NCBI RefSeq assembly: GCF_009711525.1
Contig: NZ_SMLV01000426.1
Span: forward strand, 1-50,347
Length of the DNA: 50,347 bases
Reading direction: 5' to 3'
Source: Fulvivirga lutimaris
Lineage (GTDB): Bacteria > Bacteroidota > Bacteroidia > Cytophagales > Cyclobacteriaceae
Shown here: positions 38,956-47,424 of the stretch, piece by piece
How positions within the stretch are numbered: the first letter of the stretch is position 1
Layout of the letters: each line of letters opens with the position of its first letter
Notes under the pieces: generated by a model
What the model saw: only the letters and a program-made list of their open reading frames with translations
What the model was told of the DNA's origin: nothing
The model's database searches: none
Program-made: the position numbers and the translations under genes

Positions 38956-41256
38956 ATGAAAAAAATAAGTTCGCTTGTCATTATAATGCTTGTATCATTG
39001 CTGGCTTCGGCACAAGACAAAATTGTTAAAACTACGTTGAGTGATTTAGAGCAATCAGTGAATAACGGTGACATAGACCAGTCACTAACCTTCTTTAATC
39101 ATGATAAGGCCAATTTGAATAAAGAACAAAAAAGATATTTGACCAATCTGGCTAAGCGAGACAGCCTGGAATATAGTTTGAATGTTCATACAATACTCCA
39201 TTCGGAAAATAACAAGGCCGCTACTGCAATAGTATTGGAAACAGCCCAATATTGGAAATATGGTAGGACAAAAACAGATATTGGTTTTAAGACCTATAAT
39301 TTGAAGCAAATTAATAATCAATGGGTGATTGATGCAGTGGAAGAACGAGTGTATTTAAAAGGAAAGCACCATCATATTGAGGCAGAATTCTCACCCAAAG
39401 AAGGAACCATGAAGGCGATGGCTGCAGTTGACCTTGAAATAGTAGAGGATGGTGAAAAGACAATTCTTTTTTGGCTAAACAGAGGTTTAAAAATAGATAA
39501 AATTGAAGATGCTAAGGGCAATGCCATTTCATTTAAACGCAAAGATCTTGCGGTAATTATTCCCTGGAAGCGAGAGCTCAAAAAAGGGGAAAGTCTGTCT
39601 TTGACTATCAATTATTCAGGGTACTTCTATAATGAGTTTAAAGAACTAGGTTATGGTTTAGTAAATATCAGTGAAGAAGGAGTATTTGGTAGCTGGGGAA
39701 CAGATTGGTATCCCAAACTAAATGGCACGTTGTCTAAGGCAAAAGCATTGCTCCAATACACAGTTCCTTCTGAATTAACAGTAGCATCAGTAGGCCGTTT
39801 CGAGGGAAAAATTGAGCATAATGGTAAATCAACCTACACCTACAAGGTGACTACCCCTATGGATTACACTTTTAATGCCAACCAATTTGTTCATTACAGC
39901 AATGAGATTGATGGGATACAAGTAAATGTCTATTTACTTAACGGATCTTTAGAAAAAGCGGAAATGTATGCGGATAGGGCTAAAGAAATGATTGAGTACC
40001 TCATACAGATTTATGGAGTTTTTCCTTGCGATAGTTATGGGATTTCTGAAGTGCCGATGGAGAAAGTGTTAGGTCTTGGCGGTTCTGGCGGGCAAGGATT
40101 GAACTATTACCCCACACATACATTGAGAGATGATACTTTTGAGTTCCCGCTTATTGCTCATGAGGTAGGACATATATGGTGGGGTGGTCTGGTCAATTGT
40201 GATATACATTCTGGCAAGCTCCTTGAAGAAGGTATGGCGCAGGTAAATGCATTACTTTGTTATCGACATTTTTACGGTGAAAATTCTATGTGGGATTTTA
40301 TCAATAATGGAAGTAGCATGTTCTCTAAATCGGCAAAATTTTATTTTAGGCAGTTCAATAGCAACAATGACTTCCCCATTGGTGTGTATGATGAAGAAAG
40401 GTCACATGACTATGCTGTAATATCTTACCTAAAGCCGCACTTTATCATGGCTATGCTGATGGAGACTGTTGGATACCCCACTTTTATTAAGGGAATAAAA
40501 AGGATAATAGCTGAATATTCTGCTAACAAACGCTTGAATATTGAGGCAATAAGAGAAGTTATGGAAGAGGAAAGCCATCAGGATTTAGGGTACTTCTTTG
40601 ATCAGTGGTTTTATAAGGCAGGTGCACCAGAGTTTGCTTTACAGTACAAAGCGACCAAAACAGAAAATGGTAGATATCTTGTAGAAGGAAGGGTCAATCA
40701 GTTAAGGGAAGTGTTTAAGGTTAATGCAGAGATCGTACTATCAAACGATTTGAATACAATCACAAAAAAGCTCGACATTGAAGAATCAACTACCTCGTTT
40801 TCTTTCCTTATTGATTTTGAACCCAAATTGGTTCAATTTGACCCTCATCATAAAATCCTCCGATGGTCGGACAAGGTAAATCACTTGAATTTGCTGAGTG
40901 AAGGGCTAAAAGCATATTACTCAGGGAACAAACAACAAGGGCTTGATAAGCTTAATTCATATATTCAACACTATCCTTATGACCCAACCGGGCATGTGCT
41001 GATAGGAGAAATATACGTAAATGAAAAAAAGTATGATTTGGCAAGAAAGCACCTTCAGTTTGCTATTGATGAATATGAAACACGTGGCACAATGTCCTAT
41101 AGTACTCCCCTGGCCTATGCCATATTAGGAAATTTGAACGAAATAGAAGGAAAGCTTAATGAGGCCAATAGATGCTTCACTAAAGTACTCAGCATGGTAA
41201 ATATCGAAGGATCACATTCGATGGCTCAACAGTATTTTTCTAAGATCAATAAATAA
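38956..41256 (+). CDS. M1-type metallopeptidase with C-terminal TPR, lacking the GxMEN motif
   Basis: This 766-residue exported peptidase has signal peptide MKKISSLVIIMLVSLLASAQ. A beta domain comes first, then the gluzincin site HEVGH (402-406) with Glu425 exactly 18 residues on, as in M1 peptidases. Two or three TPR-like helices close the protein (about 655-760). Where M1 aminopeptidases have the exopeptidase motif G-x-M-E-N, this protein shows GLGGSGGQGLNYY (373-385), so the glutamate that holds the substrate N-terminus is not seen; it may be an endo- or otherwise altered peptidase. The start is ATG 38956. The frame opens ten codons earlier at a TTG, which would spoil the signal peptide. 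Confidence 0.82.
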   Translation: MKKISSLVIIMLVSLLASAQDKIVKTTLSDLEQSVNNGDIDQSLTFFNHDKANLNKEQKRYLTNLAKRDSLEYSLNVHTILHSENNKAATAIVLETAQYWKYGRTKTDIGFKTYNLKQINNQWVIDAVEERVYLKGKHHHIEAEFSPKEGTMKAMAAVDLEIVEDGEKTILFWLNRGLKIDKIEDAKGNAISFKRKDLAVIIPWKRELKKGESLSLTINYSGYFYNEFKELGYGLVNISEEGVFGSWGTDWYPKLNGTLSKAKALLQYTVPSELTVASVGRFEGKIEHNGKSTYTYKVTTPMDYTFNANQFVHYSNEIDGIQVNVYLLNGSLEKAEMYADRAKEMIEYLIQIYGVFPCDSYGISEVPMEKVLGLGGSGGQGLNYYPTHTLRDDTFEFPLIAHEVGHIWWGGLVNCDIHSGKLLEEGMAQVNALLCYRHFYGENSMWDFINNGSSMFSKSAKFYFRQFNSNNDFPIGVYDEERSHDYAVISYLKPHFIMAMLMETVGYPTFIKGIKRIIAEYSANKRLNIEAIREVMEEESHQDLGYFFDQWFYKAGAPEFALQYKATKTENGRYLVEGRVNQLREVFKVNAEIVLSNDLNTITKKLDIEESTTSFSFLIDFEPKLVQFDPHHKILRWSDKVNHLNLLSEGLKAYYSGNKQQGLDKLNSYIQHYPYDPTGHVLIGEIYVNEKKYDLARKHLQFAIDEYETRGTMSYSTPLAYAILGNLNEIEGKLNEANRCFTKVLSMVNIEGSHSMAQQYFSKINK

Positions 41257-41584
41257 CATAGTTTAATAAGAATGTGAAAAACTTTCCATTTTAGAAGGAT
41301 AAAATGAGTATAATGGCAACTGAAACTTATACCTGCCGGTAACATTTCATGGACTAAACGGGCGTGATAGTGGTGAAATCAGAAGGTATGCCTAGATTCA
41401 TAATGGTAAAGGTTTGAAAGCCTTTTAAAGCATCAAGTGATCTACATTGTATACTAAATACTAAACCATTACCTACAAGCAAAAATAAGACTCAACATGA
41501 AAAGAACCCCTCTCTGGTCTAAGCATCCCGCTTAGACCTCAGCTATTCCAGATTTATAGTCTGGAATTTTTATCGAAAGATCCG
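41257..41584. other. 328-base gap with tandem hairpins, possible small RNA
   Basis: There is no convincing ORF. The last 70 bases hold two strong inverted repeats in a row: GGTCTAAGC-ATCCC-GCTTAGACC (41516-41538) and ATTCCAGA-N7-TCTGGAAT (41545-41567), the second followed by TTTTTA on the plus strand. The latter looks like a terminator for a plus-strand transcript, either a long 3' UTR of the M1 gene or an independent small RNA that would start inside the gap. Short broken frames at about 41360-41410 show no recognisable protein. Confidence 0.4.
41545..41574 (+). terminator. Rho-independent terminator, plus strand
   Basis: Eight-bp perfect arms with a 7-nt loop and a following T-run. It ends plus-strand transcription just before the 3' end of the minus-strand acetyltransferase gene. 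Confidence 0.7.
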
Positions 41585-42031
41585 TTAAACCCTCTTCTCA
41601 AAACATAAACTATTCTCTACTCCGGCATACTGCCCATAGTTGGGTATTCTTTTATAACCTCTTCTTTCATAGAGGGCCAATGCCTCTACCTGTTTCAGTC
41701 CGGTCTCTAACACACAGGAAGTATAACCCAGCATGCGGGCCCATTCTTCCAATTCTGCTAAAATTTTAGAGGCTATACCGCTACCGCGGTGTTCGGGTAA
41801 AACAAACATCCTCTTTACTTCAACAGCCTCTTTTGAAAACTCTTTGATAGCACCACACCCCACGGGTTGGTCATTTTGATAAGCTACGACTGCATATTTA
41901 ATACTGTCAATTTTATTGAATTGATCATAAAAAGCATGGTCATCACCATCCTTTATGGCCAGATCAGCATCCAGGTGGCTTACCAGGTTAATGAAATCAG
42001 TATTTTTTGAGTCGGTTCTTAGGAGTTTCAT
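41585..42031 (-). CDS. GNAT family N-acetyltransferase
   Basis: This 148-residue acetyltransferase has the acetyl-CoA motif A in VKRMFVLPEHRGSGIASKIL (the R-x-x-G-x-G/A loop is RGSGIA), followed by the helix of motif B (EEWARMLGY) and the C-terminal ALYERRGYKRI. The start is ATG 42031; the frame is open 20 codons further upstream but those residues are not part of the fold. The substrate cannot be told; the compact form with the ERRGYKRIPNYGQY ending resembles small amino-acid or polyamine acetyltransferases. It lies 88 bases downstream of the cyclase gene on the same strand, and may be read with it. Confidence 0.85.
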   Translation of the reverse strand: MKLLRTDSKNTDFINLVSHLDADLAIKDGDDHAFYDQFNKIDSIKYAVVAYQNDQPVGCGAIKEFSKEAVEVKRMFVLPEHRGSGIASKILAELEEWARMLGYTSCVLETGLKQVEALALYERRGYKRIPNYGQYAGVENSLCFEKRV

Positions 42032-42119
42032 GATCTGTAAAAGTTTCAAAAGAGATTTCGGACAAATTTCACTTATAAAAAGGCAAGTCAAAATTTTCCA
42101 GAATGACGAATCAATTTAT

Positions 42120-42812
42120 TTAGTCAAAAACGGCCACTGCCCTTACTGGTGATCCTGTACCTCCTCTAATCTTCAGCGGCAGCCCGATAAATTTAAAGCT
42201 GCCCCTGCCTACTAAAAGGTGCAGATTAATCATATTTTCATAATGGGTAAAGCCCATCGCTCCACAAAGGCGGTGCACTTCTCTGTTAGACACCCCAGAA
42301 ACACCGGGCGCCATTGTTTCCACACCAAAGGCAGCAATCTTCTGATCACCGAGCCATTTCGTAGCTTCAGCACTCAATCCTGGTCCTTTTGGCCAGTCCT
42401 CACTATCAAAATATTTCCTATAATGGTCGGTATAGATCAGCACGGTGTCACCCTTTTCAATGATGAGGTTATACTCTTTCAGCGCTGCCTCTAAATCTTT
42501 AATCTCAATCAACTCTTGCTTGCCTTTAGCAGATAGGTCAAGGCAAATGCCTCGAGTATAAAACATGCTCAAAGGCATGGTGTCAATAGACTGCCCCTCT
42601 TGCTCTATCGACATATGGTTTAGGGCATCTACATGGGTGCCTGTGTGCTCGCCCATCTCCAACAAGTTGACACTGGGTGTTTGCTTCTCAGAATTTTCAA
42701 TGCCCATCCATTCTTCGTGAGAGACATACATTGATATAGATACCTGTGGTAATTTCTTGAAAACAGGCATTCCAGAGTATATCTCCTGACTTAAATCTAT
42801 AATCTCAGCCAC
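42120..42812 (-). CDS. Cyclase family (kynurenine formamidase-like) hydrolase
   Basis: This 230-residue metal hydrolase of the cyclase/arylformamidase family has the signature HTGTHVDALNH (56-66), with His56, His60 and Asp62 as metal ligands. The family pattern continues with GDTVLIYTDH and the C-terminal ENMINLHLLVGRG and FIGLPLKI. Relatives hydrolyse N-formylkynurenine or other amides/lactones; the substrate here is unproven. The start is GTG 42812, ten bases after the pyruvate carboxylase stop, with no ATG nearby. This spacing makes it the second gene of an operon with pyc. There is no signal peptide, so the enzyme is cytoplasmic. Confidence 0.85.
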   Translation of the reverse strand: MAEIIDLSQEIYSGMPVFKKLPQVSISMYVSHEEWMGIENSEKQTPSVNLLEMGEHTGTHVDALNHMSIEQEGQSIDTMPLSMFYTRGICLDLSAKGKQELIEIKDLEAALKEYNLIIEKGDTVLIYTDHYRKYFDSEDWPKGPGLSAEATKWLGDQKIAAFGVETMAPGVSGVSNREVHRLCGAMGFTHYENMINLHLLVGRGSFKFIGLPLKIRGGTGSPVRAVAVFD

Positions 42813-42822
42813 AGCTATTGAC

Positions 42823-45800
42823 TTATTCTACTTCCAGCACCAAGTCATCCTGGCTCACCATATCGCCAGCCTTCAGTTGTATATGAGCTACCTTTCCAGC
42901 TCTTGATGAAGTAATGGTAGATTCCATCTTCATTGCTTCGATAGAGAATAAAGGCTGATTTTCTTTCACCTTGTCACCTACTTTCACCATAACTTCGGCT
43001 ATTCTACCCTGCAGTGGAGCGCCAATATGGTTAGGGCCGCTTACTTTTACATTGGCAGATTTTAGAGATTTTACTGACTTATCTTTAACCTGAATCACCC
43101 TGGCCTGTCCATTCATTTCAAAATAGACATTGCACATTCCGCTTTCATCTGGCGCAGACTTATAGAGTTTTTTGATAATAATGGCCTTACCCTTACCTAT
43201 CTCCACAAAGATCTCCTCATTATTTTTCAAGCCATAAAGGAAAGATGTGGTTGGTAATCTCCACACTTCACCATACTCCTGCCAGTACTGATAAAACTCT
43301 TTAAATACTTTAGGGTACAGCTTATAAGACAAGAAATCCAGCTCATCACAATACTCATCAAACTCCTTATGAAAAGCGGCATACTCTTTTGTAAAGTTAA
43401 TGGGCTCCAAATGTGCATTTGGCCTATCAGTAAATGGTTTTTCGCCTTTAAGGATAATTTTGGCAACATCTGCCGGAAAACCTTTATATGGCTGACCCAG
43501 CTCTCCTTTAAACAAGCTCACCACTGATTCAGGAAATGAAAGTGACTCACCACGCTCCATAATATCCTGAGTAGTAAGGTTATTTGAAGTCATGAATAAG
43601 GCCATATCCCCCACTACCTTAGATGAAGGCGTTACCTTAACGATGTCACCAAAAAGCTGATTTACAGCAGCATAATTTTCCTTAATCTTTTCAAACTTGT
43701 CTTCTAAACCAAGCCCTCTGGCCTGAGGTCTTAAATTAGAATACTGTCCACCAGGAATTTCATGCTCATAAACTTCAGCAGTACCTGCTTTCAGACCTGA
43801 CTCAAATGGATAGTACCATTCGCGAACAGTTTCCCAGTAGTTGGAATATTTATTTAGTGACTTTAAATCAATTTCATTTTCTCTTTCATGTCCCTGCAGG
43901 TTAGCCACAAATGAATTGAAGTTGGGTTGCGATGTTAGCCCTGACATAGAGCTCAATGCCACATCTACAACATCTACACCCGCATTGACAGCCTCCATGT
44001 AGGTTAAGCTCTGAATGCCAGCCGTATCATGCGTATGCAAATGAATAGGAATATCAATGGCCTTTTTCAGTTCAGTAATCAGGAGTTTGGCACTCGATGG
44101 CTTAAGCAGCCCCGCCATATCCTTAATGGCCAAAATATGAGCTCCTTCATCTTCCAGCTGGCGTGCCAGATCAAGATAGTACTGAAGGTCATATTTGGTA
44201 TCTTTTCTTTGTATATCTCCAGTGTAGCAAACGCAGGCCTCAGCTAATGCTTCGGTACGCTCACGTACAGTTTTGATGCTCACTTTCATGGCCTCAACCC
44301 AGTTAAGAGAATCGAAAATCCTGAAGATATCTATCCCTGTCTCCCAGGATTTTACAATAAACTTCTCTATCAAATTATCCGGATAAGCCTTATAACCAAC
44401 CCCGTTAGATCCGCGAAGTAGCATCTGCAACAAGACATTTGGCATAGCAGACCTGAACATTCTCAATCTATCCCATGGGTTTTCATGCAGGAAGCGCATG
44501 CACACATCAAAAGTGGCCCCACCCCAAACTTCCATACTGAATATGTTAGGATGCTGCTTAGAGAAGCCTTCAGCTACTTTTAACATATCTATGGTCCTCA
44601 CACGGGTAGCCAACAACGACTGGTGCGCATCCCTAAATGTCGTATCTGTGTATTGAATGGGCTTTTCCTGTTTCAACCACTGAACGAAATTATCCCTGCC
44701 CATTTCGTTAAGCCTGTCTTTGGTACCCTTGGGGTGCTTAGAAAGCTTGTCATAAACAGGCACTTTAGCAGGACGAAGCACTTGACTTTCATCCACTCTT
44801 TTCACCATTGGGTTGCCATTAACAGCAACCTCAGCCACGTAATTCAACAGCTTGGTACCTCTGTTAAACCTTCTCGGCATTTTAAAGAGATCAGGATGAT
44901 CTGCAATGAAATTCACCGTGGATTCGCCCTTATAGAAGGTCGGTGTGGTGATAACATTCTCGAGGAAAGCAATATTGGTTTCTACACCCCTGATTCTAAA
45001 TTCACTCAATGCCCTTGATAGTCTTTCAGAAGCTCCTTTTAAAGTACGGCCCCATGAGGACACTTTTACAAGCAGTGAATCAAAGAATGGTGAAATGGTA
45101 ACACCTGCATAGCAGTTACCGGCATCCAACCTGATGCCAAATCCACTGGCACTTCTATAGGCGATGATAGTTCCATAATCAGGTTTGAAGTTCTCCGCTG
45201 GATTTTCTGTAGTCACGCGGCACTGAATAGCATAGCCATTACACTTAACATCCTCCTGGCTCTTAATAAATATTCTAGGATCAGGCAGATCATGTCCTTT
45301 TGCAATCAAGATTTGTGAACGAACAATATCAATTCCAGTAATCTCTTCAGTAATAGTGTGCTCTACCTGTACACGAGGGTTTACCTCAATAAAGTAAATA
45401 TTCTCGTCTTTATCTACCAAAAACTCTACTGTACCTACGTTATTATAGTTTACGGACTTGGTTATTGCCAGAGCATATTTATAAAGTTTATCCTTAGTCT
45501 CCTGCGATATAGTAACACAAGGTGCTATCTCAACCACTTTCTGGAACCTACGTTGCACAGAGCAATCACGCTCAAACAAATGCACCAGATTGCCATAATT
45601 ATCCCCCATAATCTGCACTTCGATGTGCTTTGGGTTATCAATATATTTCTCAATAAAGACCGTATCATCACCGAAAGCATTACCTGCTTCCTTTCTCGCC
45701 TCCTCAAAACCTTTAACTAATTCTTCATCATTGCGGATAACGCGCATGCCTCTTCCTCCACCACCAGCAGCAGCTTTCAGCATTACTGGGTAACCAATTC

Positions 45801-46269
45801 TCTTAGCTTCTTTAAGCGCTATTTTGTCATCTGTCAATTCCTCTTCACTATCCTGAATGATAGGCACCTTCGCTTCTATAGCTACTAGCTTAGCAGCAAC
45901 CTTATCACCCAATTTCTCCATCACCTCTGGTTCTGGCCCAACGAATATGATACCTTCTTCCCTACACCTTCTTGCAAACTTTACATTTTCAGATAAAAAC
46001 CCATAGCCTGGATGAATAGCATCCACATCATTACGTTTTGCTACAGCAATTATCTCTTCAATATCCAAATATGGTTTTAGAGGATCATCATCAGCTCCAA
46101 TTTGATAGGCCTCATCGGCTTTATACCTATGCAAAGAATAGCGGTCTTCATAAGTAAAAATGGCTACTGTTCGAATTTTTAATTCTGATCCTGCACGGAG
46201 TATTCTGATGGCTATCTCGCCTCTGTTAGCTACTAATAGCTTTTTGATTTCTTTAAGTTTTATTGACAT
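42823..46269 (-). CDS. pyc: Pyruvate carboxylase
   Basis: This 1148-residue full-length, single-chain pyruvate carboxylase has an N-terminal biotin carboxylase (IKKLLVANRGEIAIRILRAG, the ATP loop KAAAGGGGRGMR, EVNPRVQVEHTITEEITG). A carboxyltransferase barrel follows (YTDTTFRDAHQSLLATR near 545, the KDMAGLL lysine near 720, HLHTHDTAG with metal His). The C-terminal biotinyl domain carries EAMKMES with biotin on Lys1114. It makes oxaloacetate from pyruvate and bicarbonate with ATP, replenishing the TCA cycle. Bacteroidota are aerobic heterotrophs that often use this single-chain form. It is followed 10 bases later by the cyclase gene; the ATG start is the only one that gives the conserved N-terminus. 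Confidence 0.97.
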   Translation of the reverse strand: MSIKLKEIKKLLVANRGEIAIRILRAGSELKIRTVAIFTYEDRYSLHRYKADEAYQIGADDDPLKPYLDIEEIIAVAKRNDVDAIHPGYGFLSENVKFARRCREEGIIFVGPEPEVMEKLGDKVAAKLVAIEAKVPIIQDSEEELTDDKIALKEAKRIGYPVMLKAAAGGGGRGMRVIRNDEELVKGFEEARKEAGNAFGDDTVFIEKYIDNPKHIEVQIMGDNYGNLVHLFERDCSVQRRFQKVVEIAPCVTISQETKDKLYKYALAITKSVNYNNVGTVEFLVDKDENIYFIEVNPRVQVEHTITEEITGIDIVRSQILIAKGHDLPDPRIFIKSQEDVKCNGYAIQCRVTTENPAENFKPDYGTIIAYRSASGFGIRLDAGNCYAGVTISPFFDSLLVKVSSWGRTLKGASERLSRALSEFRIRGVETNIAFLENVITTPTFYKGESTVNFIADHPDLFKMPRRFNRGTKLLNYVAEVAVNGNPMVKRVDESQVLRPAKVPVYDKLSKHPKGTKDRLNEMGRDNFVQWLKQEKPIQYTDTTFRDAHQSLLATRVRTIDMLKVAEGFSKQHPNIFSMEVWGGATFDVCMRFLHENPWDRLRMFRSAMPNVLLQMLLRGSNGVGYKAYPDNLIEKFIVKSWETGIDIFRIFDSLNWVEAMKVSIKTVRERTEALAEACVCYTGDIQRKDTKYDLQYYLDLARQLEDEGAHILAIKDMAGLLKPSSAKLLITELKKAIDIPIHLHTHDTAGIQSLTYMEAVNAGVDVVDVALSSMSGLTSQPNFNSFVANLQGHERENEIDLKSLNKYSNYWETVREWYYPFESGLKAGTAEVYEHEIPGGQYSNLRPQARGLGLEDKFEKIKENYAAVNQLFGDIVKVTPSSKVVGDMALFMTSNNLTTQDIMERGESLSFPESVVSLFKGELGQPYKGFPADVAKIILKGEKPFTDRPNAHLEPINFTKEYAAFHKEFDEYCDELDFLSYKLYPKVFKEFYQYWQEYGEVWRLPTTSFLYGLKNNEEIFVEIGKGKAIIIKKLYKSAPDESGMCNVYFEMNGQARVIQVKDKSVKSLKSANVKVSGPNHIGAPLQGRIAEVMVKVGDKVKENQPLFSIEAMKMESTITSSRAGKVAHIQLKAGDMVSQDDLVLEVE

Positions 46270-46292
46270 CGAAAAAGTAAAATGTTAGAAGA

Positions 46293-46319
46293 TTGGTGAA
46301 AAGTTAAGTCATAACTTTG
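46293..46319 (+). promoter_or_regulatory. Candidate promoter TTG-N16-TAACTTTG
   Basis: TTG (46293-46295) and TAACTTTG (46312-46319) match the Bacteroidota consensus TTG and TAnnTTTG, with a spacer of 16. It lies 67 nt before the ATG of the heme-binding gene, in the 117-base gap that also serves the divergent pyc gene. Confidence 0.5.
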
Positions 46320-46386
46320 GTTTACCAAAAAAGGATTATCACCGATTGTCATTATTCTTTATATTTAAGTGCATAAATTGAATAAA

Positions 46387-46839
46387 ATGAAGTTATCCAC
46401 TAAAGTATTGCTCGGTTTGCTCGCCATTTTGCTGGCAGCACAGCTATTTCAAATTGACAAAGAAAACCCGGTTTATAATCTGGAAAATGATTTACTGGCT
46501 CAGGTGGATGCACCTGGTGAAGTAAAGACTATTTTAAAGCAGGCATGTTATGATTGCCATTCTTATGAAACCAAATATCCATGGTACACCAGTGTGGCAC
46601 CGTTATCCTGGTGGATTGATGAGCATATTCAGGATGGAAGAAAGCATTTCAACTTTTCTGAATGGGGCAACTATGACCTAAAAAAGAAAAAACACAAACT
46701 GGAAGAGTTGATTCATGAGGTTGAAGAAGGTGAGATGCCATTGAATAGCTACACTTGGGCTCATAGTGAAGCTAACCTTTCAGAGGAACAAATTGAGGCA
46801 CTGATAAGCTGGACAAAGGCGACAATAGAGGATTTATAA
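46387..46839 (+). CDS. Heme-binding (cytochrome c-like) protein with CxxCH
   Basis: This 150-residue protein has an N-terminal membrane anchor (residues 5-21) and a small domain with one heme c motif, CYDCH (54-58), followed by SYETKYPWYTSVAPLSWWID. This matches the heme-binding domain family of Bacteroidota. It is probably tethered to the inner membrane and faces the periplasm, where it carries electrons or senses redox (inference). The start is ATG 46387: the frame goes back to a GTG six codons earlier, but the ATG leads directly into the hydrophobic anchor. The next gene begins immediately after its stop (TAA ATG with no spacer), so the two are coupled. Confidence 0.82.
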   Translation: MKLSTKVLLGLLAILLAAQLFQIDKENPVYNLENDLLAQVDAPGEVKTILKQACYDCHSYETKYPWYTSVAPLSWWIDEHIQDGRKHFNFSEWGNYDLKKKKHKLEELIHEVEEGEMPLNSYTWAHSEANLSEEQIEALISWTKATIEDL

Positions 46840-47424
46840 ATGGACAGTGAAGAACAAGGAAAAATAGAAATACCGAAAGAGTTTCATTCGTTTTCAACAG
46901 GAGCCCCTTTTGAGCGTTGCATTGAATGCGACAAAAATCTGATTGAAGGGGAGCAGGAGTACTTCATCGAAAAGGCCGTTAAGCAGTATGAAGGCTTTAG
47001 TGCTCATGATGTGATTTTTGAATATGCCATTTGCCTTTCTTGCGCTGAAAGAATGCGTAATTCTATGTCCAAAGAGTCTATGAAGAGCATTGAGCTGTAC
47101 TTTTCTCAAAACCTTGATTTTGGTAGACGCATGAAGCTCATTCAGGATAATATTGAAAACCCCATTGCGTGGATGGATGAATGTTTATTGAAGGGCACAC
47201 AAAAGAATACAATAAATGAGTATCAGATTTATGCTCATTGTAAAGGGAATCATCTTGATGTTTCACAAATGCCTTATATGGTCAGTGGAGCGGCATTAGA
47301 AGAGATTTCTTCCTTATTATCTAATGAGACGCTTGATGAGCTAGATGGCTTCTCTCAAAAGCATTTTGGACCGCCACCTGAGTTGGCTAACCCAACACCT
47401 TTTAGAAGAGTAGTATTGATTTAA
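46840..47424 (+). CDS. Putative zinc-ribbon-type protein, unknown
   Basis: This 194-residue cytoplasmic protein has two CxxC pairs, CIEC (27-30) and CLSC (65-68), separated by 34 residues, which together form a likely zinc-binding ribbon. The remainder is helical with no other motif I know (SMKSIELYFSQNLDFGRRMK, then a C-terminal PPPELANPTPFRRV). I do not recognise the family. It is coupled to the heme-protein gene at zero spacing, so the two may be co-regulated; the short overlap of its end with the convergent histidine-kinase-like gene is 4 bases. Confidence 0.65.
   Translation: MDSEEQGKIEIPKEFHSFSTGAPFERCIECDKNLIEGEQEYFIEKAVKQYEGFSAHDVIFEYAICLSCAERMRNSMSKESMKSIELYFSQNLDFGRRMKLIQDNIENPIAWMDECLLKGTQKNTINEYQIYAHCKGNHLDVSQMPYMVSGAALEEISSLLSNETLDELDGFSQKHFGPPPELANPTPFRRVVLI

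Noticed and set aside
41350-41415. Degenerate ORF in the gap after the M1 peptidase
   Set aside because: The frames are interrupted every 10-20 codons and show no recognisable protein.
42032-42091. 20-residue extension of the acetyltransferase
   Set aside because: The extension is not part of the GNAT fold and a good ATG lies at 42031.
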